A stretch of DNA of 64,000 bases from Streptomyces hyaluromycini (lineage in GTDB: Bacteria; Actinomycetota; Actinomycetes; Streptomycetales; Streptomycetaceae): the NCBI RefSeq assembly GCF_002217755.1, contig NZ_BCFL01000028.1, positions 212,063 to 276,062 on the forward strand, read 5' to 3'. A program made the translations under genes and the position numbers. The stretch's first letter is position 1. Every line of letters starts with the position of its first letter. Below, piece by piece: positions 9,202 to 17,951 of this stretch. The notes under the pieces were generated by a model that ran no database searches, had not been told where the DNA came from, and saw only the letters and a program-made list of their open reading frames with translations.

Positions 9202-9220
9202 CCGGGCCGGTCGGGCCCGG
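9202..9220 (-). terminator. GC-rich hairpin after the lectin/sigma-like gene
   Basis: CCGGGCC (9202-9208), 5-nt loop, GGCCCGG (9214-9220): a perfect 7-bp stem 27 bases past the stop of the upstream minus-strand gene, without a U-tract, as is usual in Streptomyces. Confidence 0.5.
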
Positions 9221-9246
9221 AGGCGAGGCGGGGCCCGGTGTGGGGG

Positions 9247-11079
9247 CTAGCCGAGCAGGCCGCCCGCCCCGGTCACGGCGTCCGGAACGGAGCCCAGGGC
9301 GTCCGTCACGGTGGCCGGTACCGAGTCCAGGGCATCGCCGACCGCCTCGGTGAGCGGGCCCACGGGCTCGTTCGGCGCGGTCGGGGTGACCGCGACGGGA
9401 CGCTCACGGGAGCCGGCCTGTGCGACCCGCGTGCCGTACGGCTCCCGCGGTTCACCCGTCTGTTCCTCCGGAACGGGCGGGGGTGCGGGGATTCCCCCGG
9501 GCCCGGCCTTCCCCGGCGCGGGCGGTGCGGAGTGCGTGGCCTCCGGCGTCACCGCCGCAGCGCCGCTCCCCGACTCCAGGTCCCACCGCTGCCGCACCGC
9601 CCCGCTCCGCCGGGCCACGACCACCCGCGTGCCGTCCGCGGCCAGCGCGAGGTCCTTGTCCCAGCGCAGCAGGAGTTCGCCACGCACCGTGAGGTCGTAC
9701 GACACCTCCCCCGCGTGCACCAGACAGCCGGAGACCACAACGCTGCGCGCACCGGGGTCGGCGGCGAGGCAGAGGGTGGGGTCGAGCGCGCTGCGCAGCA
9801 GGCCGTCGTCCTGGTACGACCACTGCTGGGCCCCGTTGTCCGAGCAGAGGCCGAGCCGTAGTTCCGCTCCGGTCCGCACCCGGCCCCCGCGCACGTCCAG
9901 GCAGAGCCCGGCGTCGAGGCTGCGCAGCCTGCCGTGGGCGATCTCGACGGGCTCGCCCACCGAGGCCGGGGACGGGGAGGCCGCGGAGGGCGGGTTCGCG
10001 GCGGGGCCGGGCCGGGTGGTGGCGCCGCCGGGGGCTCCCCAGGTGGTGGCGCCGGGGTGCGGGACACCGTTGTCATCGGACCAGCCCTTGGCCACGAGCA
10101 CGGTGGCGAGCAGCGCGAGGGAGACCAGGCCGGCACCGGCCAGCATGACCTTGCGCCGTCCGCTCTCGGACCCGATGCGGTGCCGTCCGGCGGGCACCAC
10201 CGCAGGTGCGGGTCGGCCTCCGGCCGGCCAGGCCTCGACGACCGCGCCGTGGCCGGGCCGCGTGTCGAGGTAGCGGCGGGCGCCCCAGCCGAGCACGGTC
10301 TCGGCGAGCAGCACCTCCAGGCCGCCGTCGAAATGGCTGAGCTGTTCGGCCGCGTACCGGCAGTACCGGCAGTCGGTCAGATGCCGTTGCACATCGGGGA
10401 GCAGAGAGCCGCCCCTGCGAATGGGGACGTCGAGGAGCCGGTTGTAGAAGCGGCATTCCTTCGAGGGCGCGAGTTCCCGGTGGGCGCGCACCAATCCGGT
10501 CCTGAATTGTTCACGGGCCTGGTCGAGGGCGGCCGTCGCGGTTGCGGTGTCGACACCCAGCAGACCGGCGGGTATGTTTATCGGTTCGGCTTCGGCCTCG
10601 GAGTGCCAGAGGAGGCATTGCGAGGCTCCCGGAAGGGCTTGGAAAGCGCGCTCCGCGAGTTGCCGTCTTTCGGGGGTGCCGGGTCTCGCGGCGCCGAGTC
10701 CGCGGCCGCCGGTGGTCTTGCGCAGTTCCGGTGCGACCACCGAAATGGCTTCGTCGGCGGCCCAGGCGCGGACCGTCTCCCGTACCGCCACGAGGAGCTG
10801 GGGGCGCAGGGCGCCGCCCACCGCGCCGCCGGCCAGTCTGCCGAGGACCCGCTCGAAGGCGGCGCTGGCGACGAGCTGGGCGGTGGGCGTGGCGGAGGCG
10901 AGACAGACGACGGCGTAGTCGCAGGTGGCGCGCCAGTGGCGGGCGAGCAGCAGGGCGACGGCATGATGCCTGGCCGCGGGGGTCCCGGTGAGCTGGGCGA
11001 TGAGATTGCGGTCGGACTCCCCCGGGGTCGAACCGGGGCGAGGCGGGTAAGGCGGGCGTGGGGGGTAGGGGGATTGCAC
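9247..11079 (-). CDS. Membrane protein: sigma-like N-terminus, zinc-finger motif, one TM, external ricin-type lectin domain
   Basis: 610 residues from GTG at 11079 (AAGGA nine bases upstream); an upstream in-frame ATG at 11169 has no such site. The first 220 residues resemble ECF sigma architecture: a region-2-like helix set (ARHHAVALLLARHW, AAFERVLGRL) and a region-4-like set (AFQALPGASQCLLWHSEAE, TAALDQAREQFR). HLTDCRYCRYAAEQL has the H-x3-C-x2-C spacing of zinc-binding anti-sigma domains. A single membrane helix (VMLAGAGLVSLALLATVLVAKGW) precedes a Pro/Ser-rich spacer and a beta-trefoil with RICIN-like repeats (SLDAGLCLDVRGG, LDPTLCLAAD, QRWDLES). Inference: an external sugar-binding module linked in one chain to a transcription-factor-like interior. 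Whether it acts as sigma, anti-sigma or neither is unknown. Confidence 0.75.
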   Translation of the reverse strand: MQSPYPPRPPYPPRPGSTPGESDRNLIAQLTGTPAARHHAVALLLARHWRATCDYAVVCLASATPTAQLVASAAFERVLGRLAGGAVGGALRPQLLVAVRETVRAWAADEAISVVAPELRKTTGGRGLGAARPGTPERRQLAERAFQALPGASQCLLWHSEAEAEPINIPAGLLGVDTATATAALDQAREQFRTGLVRAHRELAPSKECRFYNRLLDVPIRRGGSLLPDVQRHLTDCRYCRYAAEQLSHFDGGLEVLLAETVLGWGARRYLDTRPGHGAVVEAWPAGGRPAPAVVPAGRHRIGSESGRRKVMLAGAGLVSLALLATVLVAKGWSDDNGVPHPGATTWGAPGGATTRPGPAANPPSAASPSPASVGEPVEIAHGRLRSLDAGLCLDVRGGRVRTGAELRLGLCSDNGAQQWSYQDDGLLRSALDPTLCLAADPGARSVVVSGCLVHAGEVSYDLTVRGELLLRWDKDLALAADGTRVVVARRSGAVRQRWDLESGSGAAAVTPEATHSAPPAPGKAGPGGIPAPPPVPEEQTGEPREPYGTRVAQAGSRERPVAVTPTAPNEPVGPLTEAVGDALDSVPATVTDALGSVPDAVTGAGGLLG

Positions 11080-11337
11080 TGAACCATTTCCTTCCGGGCC
11101 GCAGGACGGCATGCGAAATGGCGCCCTGACGGAATGCAGTGCTGATTGGTGCGTACCTTTAGGATCCATAACGGCCGGCCTGACGGCCGTACCGTTCCAT
11201 GGACCCTCCCGCGGGGTGGCTCACCTTCGCACACAGGCCTCACAGGAAACAAGAAGTTGAGGTGACCGAAGTTCAAAGACACGGGAATTCAGATAAGTTA
11301 CCGGCGGTATGCAAGCTCCGCCGGGATTCAGCGGTCG

Positions 11338-11354
11338 CACAGGTTCAACTTGTG
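11338..11354. promoter_or_regulatory. Imperfect palindrome upstream of galU
   Basis: CACAGGTTCAACTTGTG pairs at seven of eight positions around its centre, 139 bp before the galU ATG, in the 410-bp divergent gap 11080-11492. It resembles a GntR-type operator. No clear -35/-10 pair could be assigned, and I see no other gene in the gap. Confidence 0.35.
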
Positions 11355-11492
11355 TGCGTCACGGACCCGATGGCACACGAAATCTTCAACTCCCGGACGG
11401 CGGGGGTCACCCGCGGCGGAACGTGGAGTTCCACAGCCGCCTCCCATGTTTCTCCCGGCCCTCTCTCATCCCGGCGGGCCACCATGTGCGGC

Positions 11493-12443
11493 ATGACCGC
11501 CCCCCACTCCTCCCCCGCCCCCACGTCTCCCCGGCCGGTCCGCAAGGCCGTCGTCCCGGCCGCCGGGCTCGGTACCCGGTTCCTGCCCGCCACCAAGGCG
11601 ACGCCGAAGGAGATGCTGCCGGTCGTCGACAAGCCCGCCATCCAGTACGTCGTCGAGGAGGCCGCCAAGGCCGGGCTCGACGACATCCTCATGGTCACCG
11701 GCCGGCACAAGCGGGCCATCGAGGACCACTTCGACAACGCCTTCGAGCTGGAACAGGCGCTGGCTGCCAAGGGCGACACCGTGCGCCTGGACGCCGTACG
11801 CGATCCCGCGCGGCTCGCCGACATCCACCACATCCGCCAGGGCGACCCGCTCGGCCTCGGCCACGCGGTGCTGTGCGCCAAGCACCACGTGGGCGACCAG
11901 CCCTTCGCGGTGCTCCTCGGCGACGACCTGATCGACGCCCGCGAGACCCTGCTCAGCCGGATGCTGGACGTCCGCGACCGCCACCAGGGCAGTGTCGTCG
12001 CGCTGATGGAGGTCGACCCGTCCCAGGTCCACCTCTACGGCTGCGCCGCCGTCGAGCCGACCGCCGAGGACGGCGTGGTGAGGGTGACCGGCCTGGTGGA
12101 GAAGCCGTCCCCGGAGAAGGCGCCCAGCAACTACGCGGTCATCGGCCGCTACGTCCTGGACCCGGAGGTGTTCGACGTCCTGGAACGGACCGCGCCCGGC
12201 CGCGGCGGCGAGATCCAGCTGACCGACGCGCTGCAGGACCTGGCCGCGGCCGGCACGGTGCACGGGGTGGTCTTCGACGGACTGCGCTACGACACCGGCG
12301 ACAAGGCCGACTACCTGCGCACGGTGGTCCGGCTCGCCTGCGAACGCCCGGACCTGGGGCCCGAGTTCACGGCGTGGCTCAAGGAGTTCGTGGCGGGCCT
12401 GGAAGAGGACGGGGCGGAGCGCGAGGAAAGCCGCGCCGCCTGA
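11493..12443 (+). CDS. galU: UTP-glucose-1-phosphate uridylyltransferase
   Basis: 316 residues. The nucleotidyltransferase signature KAVVPAAGLGTRFLPATKATPKEMLPVVDKP is unmistakable. LLGDDLID holds the metal-binding Asp, and FDGLRYDTGDKADYL the C-terminal motif. It makes UDP-glucose from UTP and glucose-1-phosphate in the cytoplasm, supplying cell-wall polymers, trehalose and exopolysaccharide. The ATG at 11493 gives the usual short leader before the signature; an ATG at 11484 is also possible. The frame is open upstream to 11199, but that stretch does not look coding. Transcription ends at a strong hairpin shared with the convergent thioesterase gene. Confidence 0.95.
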   Translation: MTAPHSSPAPTSPRPVRKAVVPAAGLGTRFLPATKATPKEMLPVVDKPAIQYVVEEAAKAGLDDILMVTGRHKRAIEDHFDNAFELEQALAAKGDTVRLDAVRDPARLADIHHIRQGDPLGLGHAVLCAKHHVGDQPFAVLLGDDLIDARETLLSRMLDVRDRHQGSVVALMEVDPSQVHLYGCAAVEPTAEDGVVRVTGLVEKPSPEKAPSNYAVIGRYVLDPEVFDVLERTAPGRGGEIQLTDALQDLAAAGTVHGVVFDGLRYDTGDKADYLRTVVRLACERPDLGPEFTAWLKEFVAGLEEDGAEREESRAA

Positions 12444-12457
12444 GCGGCCCCGGTGAA

Positions 12458-12493
12458 GGACGGGGTGAGGGTCCTGCGCCCCTCACCCCGTCC
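12458..12493. terminator. Bidirectional terminator between galU and the thioesterase gene
   Basis: A perfect 14-bp stem (12458-12471 with 12480-12493, GGACGGGG...CCCCGTCC) with an 8-nt loop between two convergent stops. Confidence 0.85.
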
Positions 12494-12510
12494 GGCGTTC
12501 GCGGATCCGG

Positions 12511-12963
12511 TCAGCCGTTGGGACGCAGCGTCCAGACGACCGTCATCTCACCCGTGACAGCCCCGTCCTCGCGCGTGATGGCGACGGCGACCGGGAACTC
12601 GGGGCGCTTGCCCTCGTCGAGTTCGGCGACGACGTCGGCGATCGGGCGGCCCAGCGTCGCGGTGGCCTTGACCGGGCCGAGGGCGACCTTCTTGTACGCG
12701 ATCTCGGCGCTGACGGCGAGCGGCACGGCCCGGGAGAGCTGGTCGCCGAAGGCGGCCAGCACGATCGCGCCGCTCGCGGACTCGGCGAGGGTGAACATCG
12801 CGCCCGCGTGCGGGCCGCCGATGTGGTTGTGGAAGTCGCCCTGGTCCGGCAGGGACAGCACGGCCCGCTCCGGAGTGGTCTCCAGGTACTCCAGGTTGAG
12901 GGTCCGCACCATCGGGACCGTGGCGGCGAGCATCTCGCCGATCGACATCTGGTCAGTGCTCAT
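12511..12963 (-). CDS. Hotdog-fold thioesterase-like protein (DUF4442/PaaI type)
   Basis: 150 residues from ATG at 12963; a GTG at 12981 is an alternative and neither has a clear ribosome binding site. The single hotdog domain has the helix motif HNHIGGPHAGAMFTLAESASG followed by the long strands VSAEIAYKKVALGPVKATA and GEMTVVWTLRPNG. Proteins of this fold hydrolyse acyl-CoA thioesters. The usual catalytic Asp/Glu after HAG is not obvious apart from the Glu in LAES, so the substrate is unknown. It is a single gene convergent with galU. Similar proteins are widespread in Streptomyces. Confidence 0.8.
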   Translation of the reverse strand: MSTDQMSIGEMLAATVPMVRTLNLEYLETTPERAVLSLPDQGDFHNHIGGPHAGAMFTLAESASGAIVLAAFGDQLSRAVPLAVSAEIAYKKVALGPVKATATLGRPIADVVAELDEGKRPEFPVAVAITREDGAVTGEMTVVWTLRPNG

Positions 12964-13158
12964 GACGGTCATGTTACTCACGGGTAGAACAGCCTGACCA
13001 GAGCCGATGCGGTGATCGTTGTCAGCGTTGACGCCACGGTCCGCGAGATCCTCTCCGCGGTACGGCTGTACGACGTCCCGGCCGGCCGAGGCGCCGGTAC
13101 GGTTCCGGCGACGGCCGGTGACCGGGACGTGTCACGGGCGGCACTAGGGTTACGAGCC

Positions 13159-14199
13159 ATGTGGCCAGAACAGCAGCCGCCAGGGGGCGAGCAGTACCCG
13201 CAGAACAACCCGTATCAGCAACCGGGTTACCAGCAGCCGAATCCGTATCAGCAGCCCGGCTACCAGCAGTATCCGCAGCAGGGCGGGTACGGGCAGCAGC
13301 CGCAGTGGGGCCCGCCCGGGCCCGCCGGCGCTCCGCAGGCACCATCCGGCGGGGGCGGGGGCGGGGGCGGAGGCGGAGGAGGCGACCGCACGAAACTGGT
13401 CGCGATCATCGCGGCGACGGCCGTCGTGGTGGCGGCCGGGGTGACCGGGTTCCTGGTCCTCGGCAGCAAGAAGGACGACCAGGCGGACACCGGCAGGAAC
13501 CGGCAGGCGACCCATGCACCGGCCGTCTCCGCCTCGGCCTCCGCCTCCGCCTCCGCCTCCGCGTCGGCGGACGACGATCCGCGCGGTGACGACGGGACCG
13601 AGAAGCCGACGGTCGCGGGCTGGAAGACCGTCGTGAACCCCAAGTGGGGCACGGCCTTCGACGTGCCGGCCGACTGGGAGGTCCTGACCTCGGGGACGTC
13701 CGTCGGCTTCGAGGACAAGGACGGCAAGCCGCTCATCACGATGTCGGCGCCCGCCCAGTACAAGTCGAAGTGGTGCACGAGCGACGACGACAAGGACGGC
13801 AGGACCGAGGACACGGCCCTGGCGGCGGTGGGCACCAAGGGCGAGAGCGGCGCGAAGACCGGGGGCGACGCGGCCGTCCGGGAGGTCCCCTGGTGGGTGT
13901 ACGGCGGCTACACGTACCCGGACAAGAAGACCATCACCTGGGACAAGAAGGCCACCGCCTACACCACCGCGTCGGGCCTCAAGGGCGCCTACGCCTGGGC
14001 GCGTTCGACGAACACCCCGCAGAAGGGCAAGTGCGCGAGCGACGGCAAGGCGATCACGTTCGGCTTCGAGAACTCGGCCGGCGACCTGGTGTCCTGGGAC
14101 TTCTACGGTGCCAGGGGAGTAAACGGCGAGGTCCCGACGGCGACGGTCATGAAGATCCTCAGCACGGTCCGGCTGCACGGCACCCCGACCGGGGGCTGA
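13159..14199 (+). CDS. Single-pass membrane protein with Gln/Pro-rich cytoplasmic tail and external domain
   Basis: 346 residues. Residues 1-60 are rich in Pro, Gln, Tyr and Gly (NPYQQPGYQQ repeats), followed by a run of about 12 glycines. Next come one membrane helix (LVAIIAATAVVVAAGVTGFLVLG), an Ser/Ala spacer (SASASASASAS) and a folded external domain of about 200 residues with two or three cysteines (KSKWCTSDDD, KGKCASDGKA). No enzyme motif is visible and the function is unknown. The family is common in Streptomyces as abundant anchored proteins. A TAGGGT box ends eight bases before the ATG, suggesting leaderless transcription. The chosen ATG precedes the repeats; the longer frame from 13012 lacks coding character. 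Confidence 0.82.
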   Translation: MWPEQQPPGGEQYPQNNPYQQPGYQQPNPYQQPGYQQYPQQGGYGQQPQWGPPGPAGAPQAPSGGGGGGGGGGGGDRTKLVAIIAATAVVVAAGVTGFLVLGSKKDDQADTGRNRQATHAPAVSASASASASASASADDDPRGDDGTEKPTVAGWKTVVNPKWGTAFDVPADWEVLTSGTSVGFEDKDGKPLITMSAPAQYKSKWCTSDDDKDGRTEDTALAAVGTKGESGAKTGGDAAVREVPWWVYGGYTYPDKKTITWDKKATAYTTASGLKGAYAWARSTNTPQKGKCASDGKAITFGFENSAGDLVSWDFYGARGVNGEVPTATVMKILSTVRLHGTPTGG

Positions 14200-14205
14200 C
14201 GCCGG

Positions 14206-14326
14206 CCGCGGACCGCCCGCCCGCGGACCGCCCGCCCGGGGACCGCCCGCCCGGGGACCGCCCGCCCGGGCATCGGATGCCCGGGAGTCGGATGCCCGGG
14301 AATCGGATGCCCAGGAATCGGATTGG
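14206..14326. repeat. Two adjacent 15-bp tandem repeat arrays
   Basis: About four to five copies of a CGGGGACCGCCCGCC-type unit (14206-14270) run straight into about 3.5 copies of an ATCGGATGCCCGGGA-type unit (14271-14326), both with period 15. The junction contains a perfect 9-bp hairpin, CCCGGGCAT-CGG-ATGCCCGGG (14265-14285), which may end transcription of the upstream gene. The array separates two plus-strand genes. Confidence 0.9.
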
Positions 14327-14358
14327 CAAGGCGGGCTTCCGACGGGGATAGTCGGGCG

Positions 14359-15669
14359 GTGACCTCCGCCTCCGACTCCCCCGGCACCCCTGTCCGCCTG
14401 CGCAGACCCGCCTGGGCGGGCCGCAACTACAGCCTGCTGACCGCGGCGACGATCGTGACGAGCCTGGGCGCCAACGGCTCTCTGATCGCCGCCGCGTTCG
14501 CGGTGCTGGACGCGGGCGGCGACGGCGGGGACGTCGGCCTGGTGGCCGCCGCCCGCACCTTCCCGCTGGTGCTGTTCCTGCTCGTCGGCGGCGCGGTGGC
14601 GGACCGCCTCCCCCGTCATCGCGTGATGGTCGCGGCCAACGCCCTCAACTTCCTCTCCCAGGGCGCCTTCGCCGTCCTCGTGCTCACCGGCGAACCCCGC
14701 CTGTGGCAGATGATGCTGCTCACCGCGCTGGGAGGTACCGGCCAGGCGTTCTTCAGCCCGGCCGCGGAGGGCATGCTGATGTCCTCGGTGAGCGGCGAAC
14801 AGGCGGGCCGTGCGTTCGCCGTGTTCCGGATGGCGATGCAGAGCGCCGCCCTCGGCGGTGCGGCCCTGGGCGGCGCGCTGGTGGCGGCGGTGGGCCCCGG
14901 CTGGGTGCTGGCGGTGGACGCGGCGGCGTTTGCGGTCGCCGGTGCGCTGCGCTCGTTCCTCGACGTCAGCCATGTCCCGCCGCGCGCGCCGGGCGAGGGG
15001 ATGCTGGCCGATCTCCGGGAGGGCTGGCGGGAGTTCGCGGGCCGCCCCTGGCTGTGGGGGATCGTCGTCCAGTTCTCGGTCGCGAACGCGATGGTGGGCG
15101 CCGCCGACGCGGTGTACGGCCCGCTGGTCGCCCAGGACAGCCTCGGCGGCCCGGGACCGTGGGGTCTCGCCCTCGCCTGCTTCGGCGCGGGCACGGTGGC
15201 CGGCGCCCTCCTGATGACCCGCTGGAAACCCCGCCGGCTCCTCTTCGTCGGCACCCTCTGCATCTTCCCGCTCGCGCTCCCCTCGGCTGCGCTGGCGGTA
15301 CCCGTCTCCGTGGGAGTCCTCTACGCGGTGATGTTCGTGGCGGGCACGACGGTCGAGGTCTTCGGCGTCTCCTGGATGACCGCGCTGAACCAGGAGATCC
15401 CCGAGGAGAAGCTCTCCCGGGTCTCGGCGTACGACTGGTTCGGCTCCGTCTCCCTGCTGCCCCTGGCGACCGCGCTGGCGGGCCCCGCCGAGCAGGCCTT
15501 CGGCCGGGGCCCGGCCCTGTGGGGCTGCGCGGGCGTGGTCGTCGCCGTGACGGCCGCGGTGCTGCTCGTCCCGGACGTACGCAACCTCACCCGGCGCACG
15601 GTCCCGGTCACCGCGCAGCCGTCGGCCGTCTCACCCGATCCCGAACGTTCCGCCGGGGGGCTCGGGTGA
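14359..15669 (+). CDS. MFS exporter
   Basis: 436 residues from GTG at 14359. The profile is a 12-helix major facilitator of the DHA3/enterobactin-exporter type: YSLLTAATIVTSLGANGSLIAAAFAVLD, the loop motif GGAVADRLPRHRVMV between helices 2 and 3, and GGTGQAFFSPAAEGML. Members of this group export drugs, siderophores or metabolites by proton antiport; the substrate is not predictable. No clear ribosome binding site is visible after the tandem repeats. The last 39 bases overlap the 3' end of the convergent methyltransferase-like gene. Confidence 0.88.
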   Translation: MTSASDSPGTPVRLRRPAWAGRNYSLLTAATIVTSLGANGSLIAAAFAVLDAGGDGGDVGLVAAARTFPLVLFLLVGGAVADRLPRHRVMVAANALNFLSQGAFAVLVLTGEPRLWQMMLLTALGGTGQAFFSPAAEGMLMSSVSGEQAGRAFAVFRMAMQSAALGGAALGGALVAAVGPGWVLAVDAAAFAVAGALRSFLDVSHVPPRAPGEGMLADLREGWREFAGRPWLWGIVVQFSVANAMVGAADAVYGPLVAQDSLGGPGPWGLALACFGAGTVAGALLMTRWKPRRLLFVGTLCIFPLALPSAALAVPVSVGVLYAVMFVAGTTVEVFGVSWMTALNQEIPEEKLSRVSAYDWFGSVSLLPLATALAGPAEQAFGRGPALWGCAGVVVAVTAAVLLVPDVRNLTRRTVPVTAQPSAVSPDPERSAGGLG

Positions 15670-16476
15670 CGGTACGGCGTCGGCGTCCCCGACCGGCCGG
15701 GCCGCGCCGACGAACTCCCGCAGGGCGGGCCCGTGTTCGACCCGCGCCGGAAAGGCGTCGGCGGCCGTACGACGGGCCAGCGTGCCGGCGTCGATCGGCC
15801 GGTGCGAGGCGATGAGCACCGCGTTCCCGAACCGCCGCCCGCGCAGCACGCCCGGCTCGGCGATGAGCGCCAGTTCCTCGAAGACGGCGGCGAACGTGGC
15901 GAGTTGAGCACGCAGGAAGCCGAAGGGGGCGGAGTCCGCGAGGTTGGCCAGGTAGACCCCGTCACCCCTCAGCACCCGCTCGGCCTCCCGCGCGTAGCCC
16001 AGCGAGGTCAGGTGCGCGGGAATCCGGGACCCCCCGAAGACATCGGCGACGATCACGTCGGCGGAGTCCGCGGGCGCCGCTTCCAGCCAGCGCCGCGCGT
16101 CGGCGGCGTGCAGGGCGATCCCGGCGCCGTCCGTCAACGGCAGATGCTCGGTGACCAGCTCCAGCAGCTCCCGGTCGGCGTCCACGACATCCTGCCGGGA
16201 CCCCGGCCGGGTCGCCGCCACGTACCGGGGCAGCGTGCAGGCGCCCCCGCCGAGATGCAGCACGTCCAGGGGCGCGCCGGCCTCCGCCACGGCGTCCAGC
16301 ACATACCCCAGCCGCCGGGCGTACTCGAACTCGAGATGCGTCGGCTCGTCGAGATCCACATACGACTGCGGCGCCCCGTCGACGGTCAACAACCAGGCCC
16401 GCTCCCGATCGACGTCGGGCATCAGCTTGGCGGTCCCGTGCTCGGTGACCCGGACGACGGGTATGGATTCGTTCAC
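15631..16476 (-). CDS. Spermidine synthase-like aminopropyl/methyltransferase-fold enzyme
   Basis: 281 residues from GTG at 16476 (GGAGAA directly upstream). It has the Rossmann-like fold of spermidine synthases: DVLHLGGGACTLPRYVAA (nucleotide-binding glycine loop), VVDADRELLEL (acidic residue at the end of strand 2), LHAADARRWL and VIVADVFGG. The N-terminal strand module PQSYVDLDEPTHLEFEYARRL is also typical. The characteristic catalytic Asp region is altered to DVFGGSRIP, as in fused-MFS spermidine synthase relatives, so true polyamine synthesis is uncertain. It is convergent with the MFS gene (39-bp overlap) and downstream of EF-Tu3. Confidence 0.82.
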   Translation of the reverse strand: MNESIPVVRVTEHGTAKLMPDVDRERAWLLTVDGAPQSYVDLDEPTHLEFEYARRLGYVLDAVAEAGAPLDVLHLGGGACTLPRYVAATRPGSRQDVVDADRELLELVTEHLPLTDGAGIALHAADARRWLEAAPADSADVIVADVFGGSRIPAHLTSLGYAREAERVLRGDGVYLANLADSAPFGFLRAQLATFAAVFEELALIAEPGVLRGRRFGNAVLIASHRPIDAGTLARRTAADAFPARVEHGPALREFVGAARPVGDADAVPSPEPPGGTFGIG

Positions 16477-16512
16477 TTCTCCATTGTGCGGTGCCCGTGC
16501 CGGCTCAGGGGC

Positions 16513-16557
16513 GCGGGGGACTGCGCGACCGGCCCCCGCCGGCCCGCAGTCCCCCGC
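16513..16557 (-). terminator. Terminator after EF-Tu3, built from a REP-like element
   Basis: GCGGGGGACTGC (16513-16524) and GCAGTCCCCCGC (16546-16557) form a perfect 12-bp stem with a 21-nt loop, starting 12 bases past the tuf3 stop. The right half is a copy of the dispersed element found elsewhere in this window. Confidence 0.75.
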
Positions 16558-16568
16558 ACACCGCAACC

Positions 16569-17738
16569 TCACTCCACCGAGGTCACGGTCCCCGCCCCCA
16601 CCGTCCGGCCGCCCTCACGGATGGCGAACCCCAGCCCCGCCTCCAGCGGAACCTCCCGTCCCAGCTCCACGGTCATCTCGACCGTGTCCCCGGGCCGGGC
16701 GACCGCCGTCTCACCGAGGTCGACGTCCCCGACCACATCCGCCGTACGGATGTAGAACTGCGGCCGGTACCCCGTCGAGACGGGAGTCGTACGACCCCCT
16801 TCGCGCCCCGACAGGACGTACACCCGCGCCGAGAACCGCCGCGCCGGCACCACACTCCCCGGCGCCGCCACCACATGCCCCCGCCGCACCGCGTCCCGGG
16901 GCACGCCCCGCAACAACAGCGCCACGTTGTCCCCGGCCTGCGCCTCGTCCATCGGCTTCCCGAAGGTCTCCAGGCCGGTGACGACGGTCTCGACGTCCGC
17001 GCCGAGTACCTCCACCCGGTCCCCGACCCGCACGGTCCCCCTCTCCACGGCACCGGTCACGACGGTCCCGCGCCCGGTGATGGTGAGCACGTTCTCCACC
17101 GGCAGCAGGAACGGCGCGTCCAGATACCGCTCCGGCATCGGCACGTACGTGTCCACCGCGTCGAGCAGCGCCTCGATCGACGCCGCCCACCGCGGGTCCC
17201 CCTCCAGGGCCTTCAGCCCGGAGACCCGTACGACGGGCACGGAGTCGCCGCCGTAGCCGTGCGCGCTGAGCAGCTCCCGCACCTCCAGCTCCACGAGCTC
17301 GACCAGTTCCTCGTCGGCCGCGTCCGCCTTGTTCAGCGCCACCACCACGTGGTCGACGCCCACCTGCCGGGCGAGCAGCACGTGTTCGGCGGTCTGCGGC
17401 ATGATCCCGTCGAGCGCGGAGACGACGAGGATCGCCCCGTCCAGCTGCGCGGCCCCGGTGACCATGTTCTTGACGTAGTCGGCATGGCCCGGCATGTCCA
17501 CGTGGGCGTAGTGCCGGGTGTCGGTCTCGTACTCGACGTGCGCGATGTTGATGGTGATGCCGCGGGCGGCCTCCTCGGGGGCCCGGTCGATACGGTCGAA
17601 CGGCACGAACGTGCCGGTGCCGCGCTCGGCGAGGACCTTGGTGATGGCGGCGGTCAGGGTGGTCTTGCCGTGGTCGACATGGCCCATCGTGCCGATGTTG
17701 AGATGCGGTTTGGTGCGGACGTATGCCGTCTTGGGCAT
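16569..17738 (-). CDS. tuf3: Elongation factor Tu, divergent third type (EF-Tu3)
   Basis: 389 residues, full length. GTPase motifs are intact: GHVDHGKTT (P-loop), RGITINIAHVEYET (switch I), DMPGHADYVKNMV (switch II; main EF-Tu has DCPGH) and NKAD. Domains 2 and 3 follow (ITGRGTVVTG, FYIRTADVVGDV). It lies alone, not with rpsL/rpsG/fusA as the main tuf1 does, and its sequence is clearly diverged, which is the signature of Streptomyces tuf3. Known: tuf3 of S. coelicolor is dispensable, poorly expressed in growth and linked to the stringent response, and some divergent EF-Tu copies confer resistance to EF-Tu-targeting antibiotics. Role here is inferred. Confidence 0.93.
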   Translation of the reverse strand: MPKTAYVRTKPHLNIGTMGHVDHGKTTLTAAITKVLAERGTGTFVPFDRIDRAPEEAARGITINIAHVEYETDTRHYAHVDMPGHADYVKNMVTGAAQLDGAILVVSALDGIMPQTAEHVLLARQVGVDHVVVALNKADAADEELVELVELEVRELLSAHGYGGDSVPVVRVSGLKALEGDPRWAASIEALLDAVDTYVPMPERYLDAPFLLPVENVLTITGRGTVVTGAVERGTVRVGDRVEVLGADVETVVTGLETFGKPMDEAQAGDNVALLLRGVPRDAVRRGHVVAAPGSVVPARRFSARVYVLSGREGGRTTPVSTGYRPQFYIRTADVVGDVDLGETAVARPGDTVEMTVELGREVPLEAGLGFAIREGGRTVGAGTVTSVE

Positions 17739-17951
17739 GGCTGTACCTCGAAGCCTGGTCAGCGATGATGAGTCTCGTCAGGGCGAGACGCGGGGACCCC
17801 GGGGAACCGGCCGACCCTCCCCCTGCGGGGTCCGCCGGACTTTCCGGGGAGGGTCAGCTTCGGGCGCCGTCGACAGCGGCCGCGAGAACGGGGACGGCAG
17901 CCTTCGGCGCATCCGCGACTGCGGATGCTGCGACGAGGAAGGCGAACCGGA

